Shown piece by piece: positions 16,032-23,388 of a stretch of 64,000 bases of DNA. A program made the translations under genes and the position numbers. Each line of letters begins with the position of its first letter. The stretch's first letter is position 1. Source of the DNA: Dokdonella sp041395345 (lineage in GTDB: Bacteria; Pseudomonadota; Gammaproteobacteria; Xanthomonadales; Rhodanobacteraceae); assembly GCF_041395345.1 (NCBI RefSeq), contig NZ_JAWLAR010000004.1, forward strand, positions 211,251-275,250. The letters are read 5' to 3'. The notes below the pieces were generated by a model, which saw only the letters and a program-made list of their open reading frames with translations, did no database searches and was not told where the DNA came from.

Positions 16032-18113
16032 TCATCGCTGGTCATCGCTGATCTTGCCGCCGATGGGTTGCTCATCGAGCAACGCCTGGAATGCCGGCTC
16101 GCTGCGCAAGGGATCCCAGATCGGATCGAACCGCAGGTTTCCCGGGCTGAGGCCCGCCGGCGCTTCCAGCAGTTCGGCCAATGTGGCGATCGCAGCCGTA
16201 TTTTCGCCCATCTGGACCTGAACCCGCGCCATGGCCATGTTCGCGAAAACCCGATAAAACGCATCGTTGCGATAGAGCTCGATGGCGTCGGCCGCCTGCT
16301 TCCTTGCCAGTTCCAGATTGCCGAGCCCCGCGTTGGCCCTTGCCAGTACAATCGGCAGGATGCTGTCGTCGACCTGGCCGGCAGGATCCGGGCCGATCCG
16401 GTCGACCAGGGACTGGAAGATCGCTCGTGCCCTCTCTTCGTGTCCGGAGCGCTTCAGCGCTTCGGCAAGATGGATTCTCAGTTGCGGCCCGAACCCGTTG
16501 AGTGCGGCATCGGGCTGCCGAAGGAGGGGTTCAAGCTCGGCGATGATCGCGTCATCACGGCGCTCCAGTGCGAACTGGCCGCTGCGGCCCAAGGCGATCT
16601 GCGGATCCTCGCCGGCCTGAGGAATCCGGTCGAGCAGACGGGCGGCCTCATCGAGGCGCCCTTCGCTCTGGTAGGCGACTAACTTGTAGAACATGGCCAG
16701 CGACGAGTTGGGCGCGAGCGCGAGCGCTCGATCGAGATAACGATGCGCCTCATCCCATCGGCGCAGGTTGCGCAGGGTTTCGCCGCCGATGACGACCAGC
16801 AGGCCGGCGTTCTTCGGGTCGCGTTCGGCGGCCCTCTCGAAGTGCGCCAGCGCCTCATCCCACTTGCCCTGGCGTCGCTCCGCAAGCGCCGTGTAGAACA
16901 ATGCGGTCGGATTGTTCGGCGCCTTTTCGAGGACGACTTCGAACACGCTTTCGGCACCTGCGAAATCGCGTTCTGCGCTGTAGCGATAGATCCCCTGGGC
17001 GAGTTGCGATTCGACCAGTTCCGGTTGCAGCCTGGAAGCGTTGTCTGCGGCGTGCTTGACGTACTCGGCAGTGAAGGTCTCCGGGTCGACTCCGTTGTGA
17101 TAGAGATATCCCGCCATGCTCGCTAGCTCCGCCCAGGCCAGGGCGAAGTCCGGGTCGAGCCGCACCGCTTCGGAATAGGCGAGCGCAGCGGCCCTTGCAA
17201 GGTTCAACTCGAACCCCTGCGCATTCAGGGCGAGGCCGCGCAGGTAGGCTTCATAGGCCGCAGGATTCCTGGTGGGGCTGCTCGCCAGCGTGGCGCGTTC
17301 GTCACGCGTGAGCGTCGCACTCAGGGAATCGGCGATCCTCTGCGCAACCTCGCTTTGGACCGCGAAGATGTCGTCCAGGGTCCGGTCATAGGTTTCCGCC
17401 CACAGGTGGCTGTCGGTCGCTGCATGAATCAGCTGCACGATCACGCGCACCCGGTTGCCCGACTTCTGCACGCTGCCCTCGAGGATATTGGCGACGCCGA
17501 GCTCGCTGGCGATCTGCGGAAGGTTGTCCGGCCGCGCGTCGTAACTCCTGGTCGAGGTGCGCGAGATCACGGTGAGGTCGCCGATCCTGGCCAGGGTAGT
17601 CAGGATTTCGTCCTGGATGCCATCCGCGAAGTAGGCGTTGGCCTGCTCCTCGCTGAGATTCTCGAACGGCAATACGGCGATCGAGCGCGGATTGACCGAA
17701 GGCGCCGATTCGGCAGCGGGTTCAATCGGCTTCTGGGTCGAGGCCACGTTGACCGCGTCGTGTGCGGGCGAGATCGCGTACTTGTCGAGGACATACCAGG
17801 CCAAGCCGATCGACAACAGGACGGCGATCATGATGTTCATGCGCTGCCCTGTCTGCGGCGCAACCGATCGGCTGCGATCGACTTCGTGATCGCGCTTAAT
17901 GCCTTCGGGAGTGAGCTCGAAGACCCAGGCGAAGATCAGGGAGGGGACGAACCCCAGGGCGAGCACGAGCATGATCGCGCGCAACACCCAGTCGGGTATG
18001 TCGAACACCGGCAGCACCGTCTCAGCCACCTGCACCAGCATCCAGGCACCGACCAGGTACAACCCGGCCATGCGGATCACATTGCGGCGCTTGAGTTCGG
18101 CGAATACGCTCAA
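16032..18113 (-). CDS. Membrane-anchored TolB-like/TPR family protein, paralog 8
   Basis: The longest family member, 693 residues if read from TTG 18113, which gives MSVFAELKRRNVIRMAGLY; the next upstream start would add 29 unrelated arginine-rich residues and no ATG fits, so a TTG start is likely. Spans at 15-37, 43-65 and about 93-110 with the linker FELTPEGIKRDHEVDRSRS. TolB-N-like domain about 140-280, more diverged (SIAVLPFENLSEEQANAYF, NILEGSVQKSGNRVRVIVQL). At least six TPR-like units follow, e.g. PTALFYTALAERRQGKWDEA. It ends FDPIWDPLRSEPAFQALL, a closing motif seen in several relatives. It is the first gene of the array in transcription order. Confidence 0.83.
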   Translation of the reverse strand: MSVFAELKRRNVIRMAGLYLVGAWMLVQVAETVLPVFDIPDWVLRAIMLVLALGFVPSLIFAWVFELTPEGIKRDHEVDRSRSVAPQTGQRMNIMIAVLLSIGLAWYVLDKYAISPAHDAVNVASTQKPIEPAAESAPSVNPRSIAVLPFENLSEEQANAYFADGIQDEILTTLARIGDLTVISRTSTRSYDARPDNLPQIASELGVANILEGSVQKSGNRVRVIVQLIHAATDSHLWAETYDRTLDDIFAVQSEVAQRIADSLSATLTRDERATLASSPTRNPAAYEAYLRGLALNAQGFELNLARAAALAYSEAVRLDPDFALAWAELASMAGYLYHNGVDPETFTAEYVKHAADNASRLQPELVESQLAQGIYRYSAERDFAGAESVFEVVLEKAPNNPTALFYTALAERRQGKWDEALAHFERAAERDPKNAGLLVVIGGETLRNLRRWDEAHRYLDRALALAPNSSLAMFYKLVAYQSEGRLDEAARLLDRIPQAGEDPQIALGRSGQFALERRDDAIIAELEPLLRQPDAALNGFGPQLRIHLAEALKRSGHEERARAIFQSLVDRIGPDPAGQVDDSILPIVLARANAGLGNLELARKQAADAIELYRNDAFYRVFANMAMARVQVQMGENTAAIATLAELLEAPAGLSPGNLRFDPIWDPLRSEPAFQALLDEQPIGGKISDDQR

Positions 18114-18312
18114 TTCGGAGGCCCCGGATCGTGAAACTCGCACTCGAGCGCGAGATACGGGTCGATTCCAGAAGCCGTCCCGTACTCGCAGGCCGCGCAC
18201 TCCCCGGTGCCTCGTGCCTGTCCGGATACTACACGAATGAGGTATGGATCACGGTTTTCGGGCCTGCTTCCCGATCCCGAAACCTGCGCTCCACAGCCGG
18301 CTCCGGAGATTC

Positions 18313-18750
18313 TCAGTCGCTGCCGGAAAGCTCCTTTGACGACGCGTCACGGGCGCGGGCCTCGTCGATCTCGACTTGCCGGCGCGCGCGCGCGAGCTGG
18401 CGTTCGGCCCAGCGCCTCAGTACCCGAGCACGGCGAGCGCCAACGGATGGATCGGAGACGATTTCCTCGACGCGTGCCAGGAGCGTGTCCACGTTTTCCT
18501 GCCGTACCGGCCCGTCTTCGCGGGCCGCCGACCAGAGATCGATCCATTCTTCGCTATGCAATCCAATCTTGAGTACGCGCTTGAAGTAGCGCGGCGACTG
18601 CTGCTTCGAAAGGAGCAGGTCCAGAACCGCAGCGGCGATGGACAGCGGGCTCAGGGCCAGATCGCGCAAGGCATCCAGCAGCAACTTGAACTGCAGGACG
18701 ATGACGTTTCGGACGATGCTTCGATTGGGGCTTTCGGCGTCTTGATTCAT
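18313..18750 (-). CDS. Conserved hypothetical protein, 145 residues
   Basis: Read from ATG 18750, which starts MNQDAESPNRSIVRNVIVLQ. Residues 20-45 are hydrophobic or amphipathic (FKLLLDALRDLALSPLSIAA), then PRYFKRVLKIG, EEWIDLW, and a basic coiled helical C-terminus (RRARVLRRWAERQLARARR). Proteins with a LLDALRDxxLSPLS segment occur in other gammaproteobacteria without known function; I cannot name a family. It may associate with the membrane surface. It diverges from the LOG gene across about 270 bp. Confidence 0.65.
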   Translation of the reverse strand: MNQDAESPNRSIVRNVIVLQFKLLLDALRDLALSPLSIAAAVLDLLLSKQQSPRYFKRVLKIGLHSEEWIDLWSAAREDGPVRQENVDTLLARVEEIVSDPSVGARRARVLRRWAERQLARARRQVEIDEARARDASSKELSGSD

Positions 18751-19024
18751 GTGGTGAGCCTTTGCGGACTGCATGGCCACGGCTTCCGACAGGGGTGCGA
18801 GTTTCCTGCCGCGCTCAGATGGCGCTGTCCTTTTCGTGGAATTCAACCCCTATTGTAGGGTTGTGCGGCGCTGCGGCTAACCCCGAGCCTACAGACTTCT
18901 TGCGGAGGATTGGTTGCAGTGCGCCAGGTCGCCTTGTTGTGGCCGACGCCATTGGTGGCGCTTGCCGAAGCCATTCCTGTCGGGCGCGATAGAATGCGGG
19001 GTCTGTCCATCACGGATCTTGCCC

Positions 19025-19606
19025 ATGCGTATCTGCGTCTATTGCGCGTCCAGTCAGGAATGCGATCCGACCTATCATGACGTCGCGTTTCGTCTTGGCG
19101 CAATGCTGGCCGAGTCCGGCAGCACGCTCGTCTACGGCGGCGGATCGACCGGCTCGATGGGTGCCGTTGCGAATGGCGCGCTGGCCGCCGGCGGAGAGGT
19201 GATCGGCATCATTCCGAAATTCATGGCAGACCTGGAATGGGGTCATCCGGGTGTGACCCGGCTCGAACTGGTCGAGGACATGCGCGAACGCAAACATCGC
19301 CTGCTGACCGATTCCGACGCCGTGATCGCCCTGCCCGGTGGCTGCGGCACTCTGGAGGAGTTGTTCGAAGCGATCACGCTGAAACGGCTCGGCCTCTATT
19401 TCAATCCGATCATCCTTCTCAATACTCGCGGCTACTACACGCCGTTGCAGGGCTTCATGGAAAGCGTGATCTCGGAGCGCTTCATGAATGCCGAGCATCT
19501 TTCGATGTGGAGCATGGTCGACGCTCCCGAAGAAGTGTTGCCTGCGATCAGGGCAACACCGCGCTGGCGTGAAGATGCGCGCGACATCGCGGTAGTGCGG
19601 CGCTGA
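19025..19606 (+). CDS. LOG family protein (TIGR00730), cytokinin-riboside-monophosphate phosphoribohydrolase type
   Basis: A 193-residue Rossmann-like protein starting MRICVYCASSQECDPTY at ATG 19025. The family signature PGGxGTxxE is present as LPGGCGTLEEL near residue 105, and VYGGGSTGSMGAVANGAL near 40 forms the phosphate-binding part. LOG proteins hydrolyse the N-glycosidic bond of nucleoside 5'-monophosphates, releasing ribose 5-phosphate; the bacterial in vivo substrate is often simply AMP or an adduct. The length is normal for the family. Longer upstream starts lack family similarity. Confidence 0.9.
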   Translation: MRICVYCASSQECDPTYHDVAFRLGAMLAESGSTLVYGGGSTGSMGAVANGALAAGGEVIGIIPKFMADLEWGHPGVTRLELVEDMRERKHRLLTDSDAVIALPGGCGTLEELFEAITLKRLGLYFNPIILLNTRGYYTPLQGFMESVISERFMNAEHLSMWSMVDAPEEVLPAIRATPRWREDARDIAVVRR

Positions 19607-19613
19607 TCTTTTC

Positions 19614-19819
19614 GTAGGAGGCCCGTCAGGGGCGATGCTCTTGTCGCAATGCAATGGAAAACATCGCGACCGAAGGGAGTCCCCTTTTGGGACGACCGAA
19701 GGAAGTCCCCTTTTTGGGACGGCTGAGGCACGCTCCTGCGGGAGAACGGAAGAGCATCGCGGCTTAAGCACGCTCCTACGGGAGGATCGTAGAGCATCGC
19801 CCCTGACGGGCCTCCTACA
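19614..19819. repeat. Large nested REP-like palindrome with two 27-bp units inside
   Basis: Outer arms GTAGGAGGCCCGTCAGGGGC... (19614-19640) and its inverted copy at 19792-19819 match apart from one base. Inside are further GCATCGCG arms and two copies of CGACCGAAGGAAGTCCCC-(T-rich)-GGGA (19667-19692 and 19693-19719). The same 27-bp unit appears four times at 33841-33948. Confidence 0.8.
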
Positions 19820-19825
19820 AAAGTC

Positions 19826-19928
19826 GTAGGGGTGGGTCGTAGGGGTGGGTCTTAGACCCACCCGCTCCTGTTGGGGATCAGGAAAAATCAGGCAGGGAGC
19901 GGGCGGGTCTGAGACCCGCCCCTACAAC
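19826..19928. repeat. GTAGGGGTGGGTCT-AGACCCACCC type palindromes
   Basis: A direct duplication GTCGTAGGGGTGGG (19825-19852) followed by hairpins GGGTGGGTCT/AGACCCACCC and GGCGGGTCT/AGACCCGCC, with the outer arms GTAGGGG and CCCCTAC. This is a different palindrome family from its left neighbour. Together the two fill the whole gap between the LOG and TfoX-like genes. Confidence 0.75.
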
Positions 19929-19961
19929 AGAAACAAAAGTGCGTGACGCGGCGACAGCAAC

Positions 19962-20375
19962 TCAGTCGTAATCGCCTGACGTTCCGGTCAATTCGCGCAC
20001 GCCGCTGTCACCGTCTCCAAAGCCATCGCCATCCGAATCAAGCGGCGGCGCTTCGGTGCCATCGATCTCGGCGCTGCGGTCGGCCTGTTTTTCCCAGCGT
20101 GTCTTGATCGGGTTGTCCGACTCGGCTTCTTCGAGTTCGAGAATCAGCCCGCTTTTGCGCTCGGCAGAAAGATCGGTCCAGTGGCAGTCGTCGATCGCAC
20201 CGGCCAGCGAATAGAGCAGGTTCAGGCTCGGCCGGAAGCCTGCACGCTTGACCTTGAGGAACACATCCACGGGACCGACTCGAACCAGATCTTCTTCCGT
20301 TCGTACACCGACCTGACGCAACCACGCCGCAGACTTCGGGCCGACGTTGCGGATCTTGACGTCACGCGCGCTCAT
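19962..20375 (-). CDS. Stand-alone TfoX/Sxy C-terminal domain protein
   Basis: A 137-residue protein whose first 85 residues match the TfoX C-terminal domain: IRNVGPKSAAWLRQVGVRTEED followed by a helix-hairpin-like VKRAGFRPSLNLLYSLAGAI and DCHW. This domain usually follows a TfoX N-terminal domain in the competence regulator Sxy; alone it is common in proteobacteria with no set role. The last 50 residues are acidic and glycine-rich (DSDGDGFGDGDSG) and probably unstructured, with a calcium-loop-like pattern. Its ATG overlaps the msrC stop as ATGA, so the two are co-translated. Confidence 0.8.
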   Translation of the reverse strand: MSARDVKIRNVGPKSAAWLRQVGVRTEEDLVRVGPVDVFLKVKRAGFRPSLNLLYSLAGAIDDCHWTDLSAERKSGLILELEEAESDNPIKTRWEKQADRSAEIDGTEAPPLDSDGDGFGDGDSGVRELTGTSGDYD

Positions 20376-20890
20376 GCCGCTGCCCCTGCCCTGACTTCAT
20401 CCATGCGAAGGGATTCGATGAACACCTCGCAAAGGGCCATCATGCCGCGCCTGTCCTCGTCGTCGAATCGACCGAGCTCCGGGCTGTCGACATCCCAGAC
20501 GCCGAGAAGTTCGCCATCAAGAATCAGGGGCACGACGATCTCCGATCGCGATGCGGCGTCGCAGGCGATATGGCCCTCGAATGCGTGCACGTCATCGACC
20601 ATCTGGGTCTCACGCGTGCTTGCAGCGGTACCGCAGACACCACGGCCCATCGCGATGCGCACGCAAGCCGGCTTGCCCTGGAATGGACCAACGACGAGTT
20701 CACGCCCATCGAAGAAATAGAATCCGCACCAGTTGATGGCAGGCAGCGCGTGCCATGCCAATGCGGCAAGATTGGCTGCATTGGCGATGCGATCGCGCTC
20801 GCCGTGGAGCAGGCCACGCGCCTGACTTGCCAGTTCGGCGTAAAAGCTGGTCTTGTCGGCCGACTCAATGCTTGTCATCTCGAAGGACAT
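20372..20890 (-). CDS. msrC: Free methionine-(R)-sulfoxide reductase, GAF domain
   Basis: A 172-residue cytoplasmic enzyme reducing free methionine-R-sulfoxide, using a GAF fold. INWCGFYFFDGRELVVGPFQ, KPACVRIAMGRGVCGTAA and DDVHAFEGHIACDAAS match the fRMsr/YebR signature including three cysteines of the active-site and resolving set. ATG 20890 has GGAAG at 7-8 nt and gives the family length; a start at 20878 has no ribosome-binding site. The gene overlaps the downstream TfoX-like gene by 4 bases. It probably serves oxidative-damage repair of methionine. Confidence 0.9.
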   Translation of the reverse strand: MSFEMTSIESADKTSFYAELASQARGLLHGERDRIANAANLAALAWHALPAINWCGFYFFDGRELVVGPFQGKPACVRIAMGRGVCGTAASTRETQMVDDVHAFEGHIACDAASRSEIVVPLILDGELLGVWDVDSPELGRFDDEDRRGMMALCEVFIESLRMDEVRAGAAA

Positions 20891-21326
20891 CGATACGCTT
20901 CCATCGTGAAATGCGAATATGGGCAAGCATTCTACCTGCCATTGTTTTCCATCGCAGGTGCCGCCCGGATCTGCCATTCGGCATGTCGCGCGGTTTTCTT
21001 GATTCCGCCCCCATATAGTGCTTGTCGAAGGCAAATGGCACCTTCTTAGGATAGACACTTGCCATTCGTCATCCTGGCGCAGGCTGGACTGTCGAGGCAG
21101 GATGCCGGAACGTACATTCGCGTAGCGTATGGCTCGAAGGGCATGCTGCAGCAGCAGGCAATCCAGTTCCTTCTCGGGCTTTGCAGTGATGTCAGAGAAA
21201 CTCGATGACCGGCCATTCGGCTGTTGAAAAGCACCCCGGCGTACGCTGGAATAGCGAAGCTTGAGTCAGTGCCACTCTGTTGAAGGCAGCGCTGAACAGG
21301 CCCGACAACATCAGGCACCCATATCC
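20891..21326. other. Intergenic region without a gene
   Basis: No frame here has a family match or a good ribosome-binding site. A degenerate relative of the CCCCAGCGCAGGCTGGGG repeat is visible near 21066-21106 (GTCATCCTGGCGCAGGCTGG). Confidence 0.5.
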
Positions 21327-22067
21327 ATGCCAGAGAACCAAGAGTCCGCACGCGACGATGACGGCTTTCGCAATCGCGGCGCTGAAGTCACCCGCATAGA
21401 GGCCTTCTACGACGCCGCGTTTGCCTTCGCGATCACCCTGATGGTGATATCCATCGACGAGATTCCGAATTCGGCGGAAAGCCTCATCGACGCCTTGAAG
21501 TCGGTTCCGGCGTTTGCCGCCAGTTTCCTCATGATCGTGCTGTTCTGGAGCGCGCACTCGACCTGGAGCCGTCGCTACGGCATCAACGACCGCCCAAGCC
21601 AGCGCCTGAGCCTGCTCACCGTTTTTCTGGTCCTCGTGTTCATCTATCCGATGCGCATGGTCTTCGCCGGATTCTTCTTCTGGATCTCCGATGGATGGTT
21701 GCCGGCCCATATCGACACCAGCGACGGCCCCGGCGACATGCGCCTGATCATCGTGGCCTTCGCTGTCGCCTTCGGAACCATGGGCGCGGCGACGTGGGCA
21801 CTGTACCGGCACGCCTGGAATCTGCGAGACAAACTGGGTCTGGACGCACGCGAGACCATCGTGACGCGGTACTCGGTACTGCGCTGGGTGGCTGTGCCGA
21901 TCGTTTCATCGCTTTCCCTGATCCTGTCGATTGTGCTTTCGATGTTTCCCGCCAACGCGTGGTTGGTCGCCACGCCGGCCCTGCTGTTCTTTCTGCTGCT
22001 TCTCAATCGTCGATGGCTGCACTGGCGCATGCAGGCCGATTTGAGAGATCTGGAAGCCAGTCATTGA
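21327..22067 (+). CDS. TMEM175-family (DUF1211) potassium channel-like protein
   Basis: A 246-residue inner-membrane protein with six hydrophobic segments. The signature of the first helix, RIEAFYDAAFAFAITLMVIS, matches the R-x3-FSD motif of the family, here with FYD in place of FSD. Bacterial TMEM175 proteins form K+ leak channels lacking the usual selectivity filter, with isoleucine in the first helix as the gate; the I in AITL is present. ATG 21327 is the best start although no clear Shine-Dalgarno sequence precedes it; a TTG at 21261 is possible. Its stop overlaps the start of bioD. Confidence 0.85.
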   Translation: MPENQESARDDDGFRNRGAEVTRIEAFYDAAFAFAITLMVISIDEIPNSAESLIDALKSVPAFAASFLMIVLFWSAHSTWSRRYGINDRPSQRLSLLTVFLVLVFIYPMRMVFAGFFFWISDGWLPAHIDTSDGPGDMRLIIVAFAVAFGTMGAATWALYRHAWNLRDKLGLDARETIVTRYSVLRWVAVPIVSSLSLILSIVLSMFPANAWLVATPALLFFLLLLNRRWLHWRMQADLRDLEASH

Positions 22068-22777
22068 GCAGGGGTGTCTTCGTCACCGGAACCGATACCG
22101 AAATCGGCAAGACGCATGTCAGTTGCACGCTGCTGCGCGGGCTGATCGCAAATGACGTGGCTGCCGTTGGCATGAAGCCCGTGGCCAGTGGCGCCCGCCA
22201 GACCGCCACTGGCCTGCGCAACGAAGATGCCGAAGCGCTGATTGCAGCCGCCGGATTTGGCGGCGCGTATGCCGACGTCAATCCTTATGTCTTTGCCGAC
22301 CCGATCGCTCCCCATCTGGCCGCGCGCGAGAATGCGGCATGCATTTCGATCGCGCAGATTCGGGCGGCGCACGCGCGTCTTGCCACGGGCAACCGGTTCG
22401 TCGTGGTCGAGGGCGTTGGCGGCTGGCTGGCCCCGCTCGGCGATGACCTGATGCAATCCGATCTGGTTCGCTCCCTGGACGTGCCGGTGATCCTCGTCGT
22501 CGGCATGCGCCTGGGCTGCATCAATCACGCGGTGCTCACGGCACGCGCGATTGCAGAGGACGGATGTCGACTGATGGGCTGGATTGCCAATCGAATGGAC
22601 CCGGACATGCTGCGTTTCGAAGCCAATATCGAAAGTATCCGGCAGCGCATTCATGCGCCGTTGCTCGGAACCATGGACCATGCCGAAGATCCTGCAGCTT
22701 CGATCCGGCCTCATGCTCTCGAGGCGGCTGTCAGAATGCTGGGGAATCCGACGTACCAGACACCGCAATCAGGATAA
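22064..22777 (+). CDS. bioD: Dethiobiotin synthetase
   Basis: A 237-residue ATP-dependent enzyme that closes the ureido ring of 7,8-diaminopelargonate with CO2, the penultimate step of biotin synthesis. GVFVTGTDTEIGKTHVSC is the P-loop, MKPVASG the second conserved motif and VVEGVGGWLAPL the catalytic loop. The likely start is TTG 22064, overlapping the TMEM175 stop (TTGA) with GGAAG at about 8 nt; no ATG or GTG fits before the P-loop. No other bio gene lies nearby. Coupling to a channel gene is unusual and may be accidental. Confidence 0.9.
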   Translation: MSRGVFVTGTDTEIGKTHVSCTLLRGLIANDVAAVGMKPVASGARQTATGLRNEDAEALIAAAGFGGAYADVNPYVFADPIAPHLAARENAACISIAQIRAAHARLATGNRFVVVEGVGGWLAPLGDDLMQSDLVRSLDVPVILVVGMRLGCINHAVLTARAIAEDGCRLMGWIANRMDPDMLRFEANIESIRQRIHAPLLGTMDHAEDPAASIRPHALEAAVRMLGNPTYQTPQSG

Positions 22778-22783
22778 ATCGAC

Positions 22784-23134
22784 ATGTCCAAGGCACAGCG
22801 CTACTTCATCACGATCAGCGATCTTTCCACCGCTCGTGGCGATTACCCCGAACTGAGCTTCGACGGTGTATCGCCTGAGCACTTGGCGAAAGATCTCGAA
22901 GCCGCCCTGCGAGAGCCCACGCTGTGGGAGCGCTGGCGCGTCATGCAGGACGATCCGGACGAAGTGGATCCACAAACAGCCATCGTCGATCCGGAGGCGA
23001 CGGTGACTGCATCGCTGGAAGCCCAGCGCGTCGAAGTCATCGTCACGACGAGCCTGTCGCACTCGATCGTCAAGCATCGGCTCGACCTGCTGGTGGGCCG
23101 CAACTGGAAACTGCGGGATGTCAGTTCGGTTTGA
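22784..23134 (+). CDS. Conserved hypothetical protein, 116 residues
   Basis: A small soluble protein starting MSKAQRYFITISDLSTARG, with AGGAT before ATG 22784 and only 6 bp after bioD, so probably in the same transcript. It is acidic in the middle (QDDPDEVDPQTAIVDPEATV) and ends VGRNWKLRDV. The pattern suggests a small alpha-beta fold. I recognise no named family. No signal peptide or membrane segment is visible. Confidence 0.7.
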   Translation: MSKAQRYFITISDLSTARGDYPELSFDGVSPEHLAKDLEAALREPTLWERWRVMQDDPDEVDPQTAIVDPEATVTASLEAQRVEVIVTTSLSHSIVKHRLDLLVGRNWKLRDVSSV

Positions 23135-23198
23135 TTGCGGTTGTATCCGACCCCGCGAAGTCAGGTCGTCGCAAAAGTGCGCCGCATTGCGGCTCCCC

Positions 23199-23272
23199 TG
23201 TAGGAATCGCATTCATGCGTGATGCTCTCGCTGCGCTGCCAAAAGCATCGCGACTGAAGTCGGCTCCTACGG
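23199..23272. repeat. REP-like inverted repeat (GTAGGAATCG...GCATCGCGACTG family)
   Basis: Arms TGTAGGAATCGCATTCATGC (about 23199-23218) and AGCATCGCGACTGAAGTCGG-CTCCTAC (about 23244-23270) of the REP-like family described at 13693. It lies between the bioD transcript and the amidohydrolase gene. Confidence 0.65.
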
Positions 23273-23388
23273 AGTGGAGCCATCCAGCGGCCTGGAAATC
23301 TGAGGCAATCAGGACTTCTGCCCTGTGCCTGGCGACCTGATCCGTTTTAGGATGACCGGTCAATTCGAGATTCTCCAGGGAGTTTTCC

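Noticed and set aside
18114..18200. Upstream extension of paralog 8 by 29 residues
   Set aside because: The extra residues are arginine-rich and unlike the sharply conserved family N-terminus; the TTG at 18113 fits the family start.
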